From contig NC_072800.1 of the NCBI RefSeq assembly GCF_028583425.1, forward strand, positions 89,418,501-89,482,500: a stretch of 64,000 nt of DNA. Direction: 5' to 3'. The notes under the pieces were generated by a model. The model searched no databases and was not told the DNA's origin. It saw only the letters and a list, made by a program, of their open reading frames with translations. Of the stretch, positions 53,694 through 64,000 are shown piece after piece. The translations under genes and the position numbers were made by a program. The stretch is from Eublepharis macularius. Taxonomy: Eukaryota; Chordata; Lepidosauria; Squamata; Eublepharidae. Each line of letters begins with the position of its first letter. Position 1 is the first letter of the stretch.

Positions 53694-54090
53694 CAGGGCC
53701 GGCACCACCATTGAGGCAGTGAGGTGGCAGCTGTGGGTGCCACGGAGCTGGAGGGGGCACCAGAGGATGGTGCCAGGGGCAGAGGTGTGCATCCCGTGCC
53801 ACTGCTGGCCAGCCCTGAACCGCTGCTGGCCAGCTTCACATCGCCACCGCCGCCGCACGCCCCTGGGAGGGCGCAGCAGCCATGGGCCAGGGACGACAGG
53901 CGGCTGGGGCAGCGCCCGGCATGCAGGAGGACTCCTCACACCGCCCCAGCCACTTGCCGGCAGCACTGCGTGATGATATCACGTGATGATGTCATCACAT
54001 GATGATGTCATCGCGCAGGCCGGGGCCCGAGTGCAATGCGCGTGCACGCGAAGTTGGCCTCTGGCACCAGAAACCCTGGCGCCGGGGCTG
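53694..54090. mobile_element. hAT-like MITE, CAGGGCCGGC family
   Basis: 397 bp, ends CAGGGCCGGCACCA and TGGCGCCGGGGCTG. Flanks TTTGCGTG / TTTGCATG (7 of 8). Internal gatgatgtcatcacatgatg palindromes. Confidence 0.87.
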
Positions 54091-54514
54091 TTTGCATGAT
54101 CCCTGCACCATATTGCTATAGACCCATAGGCAGTGGATCTGTCTACTCAGTTTTCCGCTTCATCAGAAGGAGAGAGAGAGTGCAGTGTAGTTGTTTGTTA
54201 GTCAGATTAAGACTGAGGAAGTTTAGGGCCAGAATCCTATGTGGTCATGAAGCCTACTGGGTGAAGATGGGCCAGTCACAGCCTTATCTATCTCGCATGT
54301 TCTTCTGAGGATGAAACAGGAGGTAGCAATGATGCAGGTTTTAACTTAAAATCATGGTTTAGAACGTTTAACACAGTAGCCCTGAGAGTCTGCTTTTAGG
54401 TTCTCATGTAAATTTGGGAAAGGTATATTTTTTCACTGTTTCTGCTAACTTTCAGCTTTCAGCCTCAAGAAGGAGAACGTATGAATAAATGGCATTATGA
54501 AGAAAATGAAGAAT

Positions 54515-54720
54515 GTGCCATGGAGTCGCATCTGACTAACCGTGATGCCAACCACGGGGTTTCCTAGACAAGAGATGAGCAGAGGCGGTTTGCCATTGCT
54601 TTTCCCTGTGTAGCAACCGCGGTCTTTCTTGGATATTTCCCATCCAAATACTGATAGCGTCTGACCCCACTTAGCTCCCAGACCCTGAGCAGCTGGGTAT
54701 TTGGGCTGCTAAAACGGCAC
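54515..54720 (-). repeat. 5S rRNA-derived SINE, diverged
   Basis: gagcagaggcggtttgccat and atttcccatccaaatactga, in reverse orientation. Confidence 0.65.
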
Positions 54721-54767
54721 TATACCACCAAATAAATCCCAGAACAAGTGGAACAGTTTGCAACAAT

Positions 54768-55080
54768 TATTTATTTATTTATTTATTTCAAATTTCTATT
54801 CCACCCTTCCCGTGAGTGGGCTCAGGGCAGATAACAACACATTAAAACACAATAAAAATTCACCTACATTAAAACATCATTAAAACAGCAGTGTATTTCT
54901 ATTAAGACACATTTAAAACAGGATGGTGGACAGCCTTCACAGGGAGCATTAAGATTTTATACACCCCTTTTTCAGGCCGGCGGAGGCCCAGCCTCAGCCA
55001 TGTGCCAGGCATTATTCAATGGGGGTGCTCAGAGGTAACTGAAGTCATACCTTTAGAGAAAAGGAATTAGATGTTTTAAT
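54768..55080 (-). repeat. L2-like LINE tail
   Basis: (TTTA)n followed by ccacccttcccgtgagtggg and ctcagggcagataacaac. Confidence 0.6.
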
Positions 55081-55169
55081 AAAGTCATGTAAGGCTCATA
55101 TAAATGTAAGGCAGTCATAAGACAGGGTTGGCCTTGGATAGCCACACTCTAAAATGCCCTAATCTCTCT

Positions 55170-55177
55170 AATTTAAT

Positions 55178-55208
<31 letters not shown>

Positions 55209-55650
55209 TCCAATTTATATACTGCCGTTCAGGATGACTTAATGCCCACTCAGAGCGGTTTACAAAGTATGTTATTATTACCCCCACAACAAAACACCCT
55301 GTGAGGTGGGTGGGGCTGAGAGAGATAGAAGCTGTGACCGACCCAAGGTCACCCAGCTGGCTTCAAGCGGAGGAGTGAGGAATCAAACCCGGTTCTCCAG
55401 GGCCGTTTCCAGATGGCTTACCTGAAGAGATGCCGCAATGTTGTGGATCGTGCCGGGGAAAATGCGAAATATCACGTTTTCTCGCATGAGTTTTGCACGA
55501 CGTCATGCAAAACTCGCGCGAGAAAACACAATATTTTGCTTTTTCCCTGGCACGATCCACAACATTGCGGCATGGAGCGGCTTCAGGTAAGCCATCTGGA
55601 AACGGCCCTGATTAGAGTCCCGCACTCTTAACCACTACACCAAACTGGCT
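55170..55650 (-). repeat. SINE-A, reverse, with palindromic MITE inside
   Basis: A (CAA)n tail, then atactgccgttcaggatgac and cagctggcttcaagcggagg. The SINE reads through after the MITE (attagagtcccgcactctta). Confidence 0.82.
55401..55607. mobile_element. 207-bp near-perfect palindromic MITE
   Basis: Arms begin GGCCGTTTCCAGATGGCTTA and pair over almost the whole length (gcaatgttgtggatcgtgcc with its complement). Flanked by CAG / CTG where the uninterrupted SINE has CAG. This suggests a 3-bp CWG duplication of PIF/Harbinger type. Confidence 0.82.
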
Positions 55651-55832
55651 CTTTGATTCTGCAAAGAATTCTAGAGTTGGCATTCTGTCTTTATACGTAA
55701 GCAAGACAGGAGAAAGTATGACATATATAACTTTTTACTTCTGATCTTATTTACATATGCTAGTTTTTTGTATACTTGTGATTCTTGTTTATTTAACCGG
55801 TTTGAGAATAATAAGGTTCTTAAAAGATCACC

Positions 55833-56040
55833 CTGGCCTGGATAGCCCAGGCAAGCCCAATCTTGGAGGTTAAGCAGGTTCGGCCTTGGTTAGTAATTGG
55901 ATGGGAGACCTCCAAAGAAGACCAGGGTTGCAGAGCCAGGCAATGGCAAACCACCTCTGTTAATCTTGTGCCTTCAAAACCCCAACAAGGGTCACCACTC
56001 GCCATAAGTCAGCTATGGCTTGATGCACTTTCCACCACAA
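55833..56040 (+). repeat. 5S rRNA-derived SINE
   Basis: ggatagcccaggcaagccca, then ggttcggccttggttagt, ggatgggagacctcc and gccataagtcagctatggct. Confidence 0.8.
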
Positions 56041-57120
56041 CCAGCATCTTAAAAGATAACATCGAGTGATTCATGGCCAAGGTACAAGGTTTTCACCACA
56101 ACTTGGAATAAATAAACTTCTGCCCTCTCTTCAGTCAGAAGATTGGTACCAGTACTGAGTGATCACTGGTGACCCTTGTGGTTTAGTGGTTAAATACATT
56201 GCTTTCAAACTGTCAAAGAGACTTTGTGTTTCCACACGCCTGTTTTAAGCAATACCTGCTCCCCAAATGAATGGGATAAAAATCCATAACAGTGACTCTA
56301 TGTATGCTGTGTCAACTCCTTAGAGGAAAAAGAAAGGGAATGTAATAAAAAGATAATCAAAATAGACACCGTGTCAAGGATCTGCTTAAATTCAGGAAGT
56401 GAAAACTATTGATACATTTTCATAACATAAACACAGAATGACTGATCTTGACCATAATATGACAATACTACAATAATAAAATAAGAAGAGTTATCCAGCC
56501 CAAAATAGCCATCTTTTCTAGATTGTATGCCCGCAATTGGCAATTTTCTTTTTTGCTTTTGTAATATATTGAGATGCCCAACTCCCAAAATAATTTCTTT
56601 CTTTATTCACAACTGGAACCCACTTTCGAAAAGCAGTTTGGACATTTTTCACGTAACCTATTTTTTAAAGAAAGACATATCAGGCTAAACTGATTTTTTT
56701 TTTGCTTTGTCAGACCAAACAAATGCTCAACTTTCCACAACGGTAACAAAACGATTACTCTGAAAAGGGCAATCCAATTTACATTTCAAAAGATCCTATT
56801 CAGGGGTTTGGCTGAATTTTTTTTTTTCTCCTTTTGCTGTCGAAGATGCTTTTCAAGACGGGTAATAACATGAAATTGTTTACTGTCGTGATACTTTTAT
56901 ACTGAGTTTTCAAAAATCCAGGAGAACAGAATTAAGGTGCAAAGTTTGATTTGTATTTTTTTATATACCGATCCCTTTGTCTGAAAAGGCATAAAATGAT
57001 CTTATGCCAATAGCTGAATAGACTATTCAGTCTATTCAGGAATAAGTGAGAAACTGGCTCATGGATAGAAAATAGGTTTGGGCTGCTCAGGCTAGAGACT
57101 GCTATTTCACTGCCAGGTTT
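56041..57120. other. no recognisable feature
   Basis: A/T-rich, upstream of GHRHR exon 2; could be intron 1 or promoter. Nothing identifiable. Confidence 0.4.
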
Positions 57121-57127
57121 TGAAAAG

Positions 57128-57235
57128 TCTTTTAAAAGCCAGTGTGCTGTAGTGATTAGAATGTCAGACTAAGATCTGGGAGACCCAGGTTCGAATCCCC
57201 ACTTTGCCTTGGAAGTTTGCTGGGTGACCTTGGAC

Positions 57236-57281
<46 letters not shown>

Positions 57282-57745
57282 CTGCCTAACCTCCTTCATA
57301 GACAGGGCTTTTTTTCAGCTGGAATGCGGTGGAATGGAGTTCTGGAACCTCTTGAAAATGGTCACATGGCTGGTGGCCACGCCCCCTGATCTCCAGACAG
57401 AGGGGAGTTTAGATTGCCCTCTGCACTGCTGCAGCGGCATGGAGGGCAATCTAAACTCCCCTCTGTCTGGAGATCAGGAGGCGGGGCCACCAACCATGTG
57501 ACCATTTTCGCTGAGAGCAATTTAAACTTTTAAAAACTCCCCCCTTGTTCCAGCTGACCCAAAGTGATGTCATTGGCCCTGGGAGCATGCATGCACTTTG
57601 CGTGTGCACATGTGGTACCAGGGGCACCACCTCCTGCCAAGAGTTGCCCCCTGTGTTGGCAACCCACTGAGTTCCACCACTTCTCTTCCCAGAAAAAAAG
57701 CCCTGCTTATAGGGTTGTTGTGAGGATAAAAACAGGGGACGGTGT
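57128..57745 (+). repeat. SINE-D split by hAT-like MITE
   Basis: SINE-D 57128-57300 (gtgctgtagtgattagaatg head, (TC)n at 57240-57278) resumes at 57707 (atagggttgttgtgaggata). Confidence 0.7.
57303..57706. mobile_element. hAT-like MITE, CAGGGCTTTTTT family
   Basis: Ends CAGGGCTTTTTTTCAGCTGG and CCAGAAAAAAAGCCCTG. Internal inverted copies of ctgatctccagacagaggg. The flanking duplication is degraded. Confidence 0.8.
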
Positions 57746-57839
57746 TGTAACATCCATTTAGTCTCCATTGGGGAGAGAAATGGGGTATCAATGTCTTAAT
57801 CAAATTACGCTTTGAAAGTGCTTGATGTGAGATTTCTCA

Positions 57840-58855
57840 AGGAGGACCCATTTAGGAGACAACAGTTATTGTCTCTTCTTTGCCCAGCCTTTCCTGACGG
57901 CAGTGATGAGTTGCCGTGAACAGGAGAGTTCTAAGGAGGAGCTGGGCCCAGGCCTATTTCTCTTGGATTGGAACGCACAACACAGTCTGTACCGTCTTTA
58001 TTCCTGAGCTGCTCAGGAGGAAGACGGTCGTATAAATATTTTAAAGAATATCAAATAAATAAATTCAGCAAGGGAATTGTCACTGGAAGCTGCTTCAGTG
58101 CCTGGAACTGTCTCACTGGATCAGAAAGCCTGTTCTTCTAGAGCTCAGATATGCATATTCAATATTTATTGCCTTGATCATGTACAATTATGCTAACAAC
58201 GCCTGGCAAATCAGCTCCAAATAACCTAAAATTATAACCAAGCAGAGCATCTCATTAACACCAATGCTTAAAATATCATCCTTATTCAGAGATCTTTGAG
58301 AGTGTGGATCTACCGGAGATCAAAGTCCAGACTGTTAAAAAATACCCTGCCTTTTAAAGCCGCGAGTTAATAAAATTCCCCTTGTATCAATATCTGAATG
58401 TATTATATAGCAACTGTTTTTAGCAGAGATTGCTGATAAATTGCAGCAAAAGTAAAATGTTGAGATGTGAGGAATTTTATAAAAAAGTTGGAGTGGGGAA
58501 TTGATAGGACTATTATTACTGGCATCTACTTAATTTTCTTTTAGGCACCAGGCCCAAACGCATCTTTTTACCCAGACTTTTAATTAGAAGTGTTATCGTC
58601 AGCTTTTTCATTGTCATTTGCTCTGTTTTGTGGATAGGTTTTTCCGGCAATTCCTAGAGCTACCCATTGTCAGTTCTGAGTTCTACCTGAAAGTGACGTA
58701 GTGACGTGGGGGATCTTCCACATGCCCCTGCCCTTCCGTTGGTTGCCCGGCTTGGCCAGGCAATCCTAGTTGCTATACAACCTTTTATCACTCAATTGTG
58801 GGATGCAAAAGGAAGGAACCCTCAATAGATCAGACATGCTCATAAATACTCATAG
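57840..58855. other. no recognisable feature
   Basis: Nothing coding or clearly repetitive seen, apart from a short (AAAT)n-like end near 58060. Confidence 0.4.
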
Positions 58856-58856
58856 G

Positions 58857-59150
58857 AGCCCCGTGGCGCAGAGTGGTAAGCCGCAGTACTGCAGCCCAAT
58901 CTCTGCTCACGATCTGAGTTCAATTCTGGTGGAAGCCGGGTTCAGGTAGCTGGCTCAAGATTGACTCAGGCTTCCGTCCTTCTGAGGTCGGTAAAATGAG
59001 TACCCAGTTTCCTGGGGGTAAAGTGTAGATGACTGGGGAAGGCAATGGCAAACCACCCCGTAACAAAAAGTCTGCCAAGAAAACATTGTGATGCAACATC
59101 CCCCCATGGGTCAGTAATGATGCAGTGCTTGCACCTTTATACTCATAAAT
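58857..59150 (+). repeat. SINE-B
   Basis: gccccgtggcgcagagtggt head, gaggtcggtaaaatgagtac, and ggcaatggcaaaccaccccg. Confidence 0.78.
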
Positions 59151-59443
59151 ACCCTGAAGAGCTAGTGTAGATCCACATTCCACCATTAAGGTCACTGACA
59201 CACAAATCCTAAACCAATCAAACCACAGAAATCCTAAACCAATAGGCTTAGACTGGAGTAACTCTGCTTAGGATTTCTCATATGCAAACCTACCTCACAT
59301 GGTTGTTGTGGATTTTCCGGGCTGTATAGCCGTGGTGTTCCTGATGTTTTGCCAGCAGCTGTAGTTCCTGATGTTTCGCCAGCAGCTGTGGCTGGCATCT
59401 TCAGAGGTGTAGCACCGAAAGACAGAGATCTCTCAGTGTCACA

Positions 59444-59860
59444 GTGTGGGAAATACATATCAAAGGAATCACTGATCAGATGGGAAAGCTTATGAAAAAG
59501 TACAGCTTACAAACAGTATTCAGACCCACCAGAAAAATACAACAGATGCTACGTTCAGCAAAAGACAGTAGAGACCCCCTCCCCTCTGCAGGAGTATACC
59601 ATATACCCTGCAGCTGTGGACAAGTTTATATCGGGACCACAAAGTGTAGCATCCAGACAAGAATAAAAGCACATGAAAGACACTGCAGACTTGGCCATCC
59701 TGAAAAATCAGCAGTGGCTGAACATAGCCTAACTCAAACAGGACACAGTATCCTATTCCAGGACACTAAAATACTTGCAACTACTTCATCAGACTGCACA
59801 GGGAAGCCATTGAAATTCACAAGCATAAGCAAAACTTCAACAGGAAAGAAGAGACTTTAA
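59444..59860 (+). CDS. GIY-YIG endonuclease domain of Penelope-like element
   Basis: 139 codons including stop, starting inside the left terminal repeat, so the true N-terminus is missing. The GIY-YIG signature appears as GVYHIPCSCGQVYIG, followed by TRIKAHERHC with the catalytic-type arginine and AEHSLTQTGHSI with the conserved histidines. The CxC just after the first motif is typical of Penelope-like element endonucleases. In intact elements this domain nicks target DNA for reverse transcription. Here it is a 5'-truncated remnant without reverse transcriptase and cannot move on its own. Confidence 0.85.
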   Translation: MWEIHIKGITDQMGKLMKKYSLQTVFRPTRKIQQMLRSAKDSRDPLPSAGVYHIPCSCGQVYIGTTKCSIQTRIKAHERHCRLGHPEKSAVAEHSLTQTGHSILFQDTKILATTSSDCTGKPLKFTSISKTSTGKKRL

Positions 59861-60144
59861 GAATGAATAGATCATGATTTCCAGTCCTGAAAAACACCAG
59901 TCTAACAAAATACTCTACATTCTACAATAGCCCTGCAGAGAAGATTAGCATATCAAGCACCAATCCATATGCAAAAGAACCTCCTCAGGATACAGTGAAG
60001 CCTCCCTCCATTAGCATTCCACACCCTGGGAAACTCTTACAGGATGACTCAGCTCAACTCCACCCCTTCTGATTAGATATAAATGACCTGCCAACATCTT
60101 TTCCACACTGTGACACTGAGAGATCTCTGTCTTTTGGTGCTACA

Positions 60145-60185
60145 CCTCTGAAGATGCCAGCCACAGCTGCTGGCGAAACGTCAGG
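60145..60185 (+). ncRNA. hammerhead-ribozyme-like motif in Penelope terminal repeat
   Basis: Same as 22141-22181: CCT, CTGAAGA, T, GCCAGC/GCTGGC hairpin, GAAAC, GTC, AGG. The copy in the left terminal repeat (- strand, near 59365-59405) has lost the GTC triplet. Confidence 0.55.
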
Positions 60186-60446
60186 AACTACAATGCCAAG
60201 ACCACGGCTATACAGCCCAGAAAATCCACAACAACCATCGTTCTCCGGCAGTGAAAGCCTTTGACAACTACCACACATGGTTGTTGTGAAAATACCGTGG
60301 GGTTCTACCCTGGATCGCCTTGGGAAAAGGGGAAGCCAAAAATGTATTAGATAAAAAGATAGACTGACAAAACCCACTTGGCCAAAAAATACCTTTCTGG
60401 CAGGGAAAGAATTTAGCAAGGGATGATTTCAAACTTCTCATCTCAG

Positions 60447-61100
60447 TAGAAAAGAGCAAGAGTCCTGTAGCACCTATAAGACTTCGTATTGCCTAGCAGG
60501 GAAAACCTCCTATCTAGCAAAGCAACAAGGGGAACGTAGCTAAGGAGGCAAGGGAGAAATGCAATTAAGTCAATTACAGTATATTGATACATATAATGAT
60601 ATATATAATATAGGGAGTTATACAATGTGTCCCTCAAAAGTCCATATGCAGTCTCTAAAGTCCAATTACATTTCAATTATATTTCTTTTACAGGTAACTT
60701 CGCAGCGGACGCCGACTGGATCTACGAGGCTTCTAAGTGGATCCGCGTGTTAGCTTGGTCATTAATTCCTACATTGCGTTTGGCCAAAGGCCCCAGAAAG
60801 TTGACAACAAGCCTTCCAGCTTACTGTTCTCTGCTCGTTTCAAAAAATTTCTTCTTCCAGCTACAAATTTGTTTCCTTTAATAAACTTCCGATATCCAAA
60901 ATTCATCATAAGCAATTCATCTGTCGGGTGAACAGATGGTAGGGTATTTGTGGTAGCTTTTGTGAGTCGCAGCTGTCTTCTTCAGATACCTAAGCTCACA
61001 AAAGCTCTTACCCTACCACAAATTTTGTTGGTCTTCTAGGTGCTACTGGACTCTTGCTCTTTTCTACCACTATAGACAAACTAACATGGCTGCTCGTCAG
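60447..61100. repeat. Penelope-type foldback interrupted by ~450 bp
   Basis: The left end agaaaagagcaagagtcctg ..ataagactt stops at 60486. The rest resumes at about 60948 (tagggtatttgtggtagc) and ends gctactggactcttgctctt. The DNA between is unclassified. Confidence 0.55.
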
Positions 61101-61109
61101 GATCTGTTC

Positions 61110-62200
61110 TCATCTCAGCTATTTCAAACCCCAAATCCACATTTTCGATTTTGATTCTCTCTTGTGCAAATCAATTTGCACATCATTCTCTGCTTCTTTT
61201 TACCAAATTTCATTCCGCCCCCCCACCCCCAAATGTAAGCATTATTATTTTGGCAACAGTATGTCAACACTGTGTATTTCATACATATCCACTCAAAAAT
61301 ACCATATAAGCTGTAAGTAAAAAGCTTACAAGTGGTAGGCAACATCAACAAATCTGCAAAACCAACAGTGAAAAGTGGTGTGCGACGAGATTATAAAAAA
61401 GAAAGGAAATCACATTTGTTCTTCAGCAAATTCAGCCAGGAATGACTTTGGGACGCCTCTTCAGAACCCACCATTTGGGCGTTTGAGGTTCAAAGCCTGA
61501 TTTGGTGTTGAATAGGTGGTGCTTTTATATTTAGCCCGCAGTCTCTTGACAGACACGTGAGCCTTCGAGGGGGGTGAAATGTGTGAACAATGACTAATCC
61601 TGATCAGTCCTGTTCTATTGTGTAATAGCTACAAGGGCCGCTGTCTCAGACATGTCCTCTTTGAAACGGCAAGGAAGTAAGAATCTTATCCAGGAGAAGT
61701 CCGCAAGGAGCACCTGTGGATCTCCTCACAAAGGTCCCTGGGGAGATCAGAGGCTTTTCGGTTTTCTGAAGTCATGGAATTTTTGAGCCTTCCAAAGCCT
61801 TTGAACTCTTTCGAGGTTGGCCTTATCTGGCACGTAGCATTAGGAATGGTATCTCTCCCCCCCCCCCCACACACACATCTCCCCCCACAACAATCAATTT
61901 TTCTTCTTGATTTTCCTTAAATTTCCGCTCCCCACCTACCCCAACCCGTGTGGTAGATGTCACCTCAAGAGTCTCTTCCACCCTGCTCCTCTGCAAATTG
62001 TGACGCCTCCTCTCCTGACTGCCGCTGCAGGGAAAAAGTTTCCTTTCTACATCTAATCAGGTTTTGACAACTTCTGTGACTCTTTCTGTCATACCAATTA
62101 AAAAGTTCATAGCTGTCAAAAGTGCTTCATGTGCTTAAAACATAATAGCAGTGTTCGTTGTTAGCGGGGCTTGTCAAACATTCAAATGCAGCCAGTGACG
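61110..62200. other. no recognisable feature
   Basis: Upstream of GHRHR exon 2. Short C-rich run near 61857. No exon with a signal peptide could be confirmed. Confidence 0.4.
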
Positions 62201-62222
62201 CCAACAGAAATTTTGCAGATGA

Positions 62223-62349
62223 GGGAGAAGAGAAGAGAAGAGAAGAGAAGAGAAGAGAAGAGAAGAGAAGAGAAGAGAAGAGAAGAGAAGAGAAGAGAAG
62301 AGAAGAGAAGAGAAGAGAAGAGAAGAGAAGAGAAGAGAAGAGAAGAGAA
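62223..62349. repeat. (AGAAG)n pentanucleotide repeat
   Basis: About 25 perfect agaag units. Confidence 0.98.
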
Positions 62350-62392
62350 GGTAGTGGCTAGAATATTGGGCTTGGTGACAATAGGAAACAGG

Positions 62393-62546
62393 GAGTGATT
62401 CTGCACACGTTGGATAATGCACTTCCAATCCTCTTTATAGATCATTTGGAATGGATTTTTTTGTGTGCGGAACAAAAAATCCACCTCAAACGATTGATAA
62501 AGTGCATTGAAAGTGCATTATCCAACGTGTGCAGAATCAGCCAGGG
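62393..62546. mobile_element. Harbinger-like hairpin MITE
   Basis: Inverted ends TGATTCTGCACACGTTGGAT and ATCCAACGTGTGCAGAATCA, extending inward through aatgcac. About 153 bp. Confidence 0.75.
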
Positions 62547-63086
62547 TTTCATATCTGTACCCATAAAATTCACCAGCTGCCTTTGGACAAATCACACCTT
62601 ATTAGCCGAGACTTCTCTATGGGATTGTTCTGATTCTAAATAAGCAGCTTGACTTCCTTGGAGGAGGGGCAGGATAAGAATATAACAAACTAGCAATGAA
62701 GCCCCCTTTTTAAAAAAGGGGGCTCTAGAGAACGGAGCCCTCTCTGGAGGGATGGACCACCTTGCCTGGCATTTCTGTCACGGTGGCACCCTCTGGAGAC
62801 ACAGCAGGATAGAAGGTGAGTTGTCACCAATAAGGCTTGCCTTTTATATAATAGGATAAATGGGTAACTACTGGAGGTAGAGCTAGGGCCCAGTCTTCAA
62901 GACTGTCCGTCTGGGTCTTGCTGTACCTCTCCGAGAACAAGATTCCCATCTTGCATTTTGAGTGTTTGCTGTCAGAAAGAGAAATGTCCACCAAGCGTTC
63001 CAAGGGAACTCAGAGCCGAAATGAACATTTCTTATGAATTTATTTCATTCATTTCCCAGGCACTCAAGAATGACATTTTGAAATTT

Positions 63087-63291
63087 GATCAAGATGGGTA
63101 GCCATGTTTGTCTGTAGCAGTAGAAAAGGGCAAGAGTTCAGTAGCACCTACAGGACTAACAAAATTAGTTGTAGGGTATGAGCTTTTGTGTGCCACTGCT
63201 CACTTCTTTGTGAGCCACAGCTCAGGAAAGCTCGTACTGTACCACAAATGTTGTTAGTCTTATAGGTGCTACGGGACCCTTGCTCTTTTCT
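63087..63291. mobile_element. Penelope-type foldback with target duplication
   Basis: Arms gatgggtagccatgtttgtc ..agttcagtagcacct and gtgctacgggacccttgctc. Exact 14-bp duplication ACATTTTGAAATTT at 63073-63086 and 63292-63305. Confidence 0.82.
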
Positions 63292-63459
63292 ACATTTTGA
63301 AATTTATTCGTTGGAGTTTTCCAAGCCCACCAGAAAGCGCAGCGTTGAATTGTTACATTTCATCCACAACAGTTGGTGCCTCTGTGGTGGGTCACAGGTG
63401 GCATACTAGTGTTCACCACTGAGCACTGCCCAAAGGGAAGGGAAATGGGGTGTCCTTAC

Positions 63460-63523
63460 CTGAGGGCATCGTGAAGCGCTGTGGGAAGACACACCATGCA
63501 GGTGCGTAGAATGGATAGAAGAA
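63460..63523 (-). other. possible 64-bp exon, unidentified
   Basis: A 64-bp stretch open in all three - strand frames, with good splice sites (acttttcag-type acceptor, TCAG|gtaagg donor). One frame reads FFYPFYAPAWCVFPQRF; another is hydrophobic. It does not join GHRHR exon 2 with a plausible signal peptide, so it is more likely part of an upstream neighbour or chance. I do not recognise the protein. Confidence 0.25.
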
Positions 63524-63916
63524 CTGAAAGTGGACACGGGTAAGGCCATCACTTGCCAGTGTCAGATTCTGCTATCCATTTAGTAGTATAATGATGTGGC
63601 TGTGTTGCCCCTCGCCCCGTCGCCACCTCCTGACATCCCTCAGTCTGGGCACTGAACCCCTCTCTCAATGATGAGAGTTGGAACCAGCCCCCACTGGCCA
63701 GCCACAGGTGCTACTGCTGATTCACATACACACCCGCTCCTTTTGCCATATGTGAAATCCATCCCCACCCCCAAATCTAAGATTCATATATTGGAATCCA
63801 AAATTTCTACTGTGTGAAAAAAACCCCTCACCATGCTATCCAAATTTGCAAGATTTTTGGGGTGTGGTTTCTTTCTTCCTTGTGAATTTCTGTTCTAGAA
63901 AACATGCCTGTGTGAG

Positions 63917-64000
63917 CAGGGCTGGCGCCACCATTGAGGCTGTGAGGTGGGCGCGTGGGTGCTGGAGTGCCAGAGGGGGTGCTGGAGGGGGTGCCAGGGG
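63917..64000. mobile_element. hAT-like MITE, CAGGGCCGGC family, cut by window end
   Basis: Left end CAGGGCTGGCGCCACCATTG, as in the copy at 53694; continues past the window. Confidence 0.75.

Larger units (their letters stand above)
59311..60273 (+). mobile_element. Penelope-like element with GIY-YIG endonuclease
   Basis: 963 bp between exact 15-bp duplications CACATGGTTGTTGTG (59296-59310, 60274-60288). Terminal repeats at about 59311-59448 and 60105-60273 are inverted to each other. The middle encodes the C-terminal endonuclease of a Penelope-like retroelement; the reverse transcriptase is absent (5' truncation). The host site is a SINE-type cctacctcacatgg sequence. Confidence 0.88.

Noticed and set aside
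62158-62484. RREEK and SSLLF repeat frames
   Set aside because: Translation of the (AGAAG)n repeat.
63460-63523. GHRHR signal-peptide exon
   Set aside because: The hydrophobic frame ends in phase 2, but exon 2 needs phase 0; the phase-0 frame is not hydrophobic. Kept only as an unidentified possible exon.

Overview
The window looks like a squamate reptile (lizard or snake) nuclear genome. The evidence is an intron-rich vertebrate gene pair buried in retroelements and small DNA transposons typical of squamates: tRNA-derived SINEs, 5S rRNA-derived SINEs, CR1, L2-like and L1 LINEs, Penelope-like retroelements with foldback derivatives, and several hAT-like and Harbinger-like MITE families. The species cannot be fixed from sequence alone.

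Only two host genes are convincingly present, both secretin-family (class B1) G-protein-coupled receptors. On the + strand, the last three coding exons of ADCYAP1R1 (PACAP receptor PAC1) lie at 7938-8067, 9863-9904 and 15673-15861, followed by a long, largely repeat-free 3' UTR to about 18.5 kb. On the - strand, twelve coding exons between 53580 and 29406 encode everything except the signal-peptide exon of a growth-hormone-releasing hormone receptor (GHRHR). Exon sizes and phases (100, 108, 110, 98, 133, 154, 61, 73, 92, 130, 42, 183 bp) join into one 427-residue open frame. The two genes are tail to tail, whereas the human genes lie head to tail on one strand. Two GHRHR introns begin with GC instead of GT.

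Layout: 1-7.9 kb, ADCYAP1R1 intron with nested transposons (an L1 carrying a hAT-like MITE, and a solo LTR). 7.9-18.5 kb, 3' end of ADCYAP1R1; its last intron holds a dense cluster of MITEs. 18.5-29.4 kb, intergenic. 29.4-53.6 kb, GHRHR, whose introns carry a large inverted duplication, nested hAT elements with exact 8-bp target duplications, Penelope-type foldbacks and a 41-bp tandem repeat. 53.6-64 kb, upstream of GHRHR exon 2, with a Penelope-like element encoding a GIY-YIG endonuclease and more MITEs.

The most interesting non-genic signal is a hammerhead-ribozyme-like core shared by three foldback families: CTGANGA, one extra base, a hairpin, GAAA, a two-base-pair stem III, and a closing stem I. 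One of these families is the terminal repeat of the Penelope-like element. In one element the core region has expanded into a tandem array. The other strong signals are transposon-in-transposon nests that can be ordered in time from intact target-site duplications. All coordinates were read by eye; repeat boundaries without a stated duplication are approximate.
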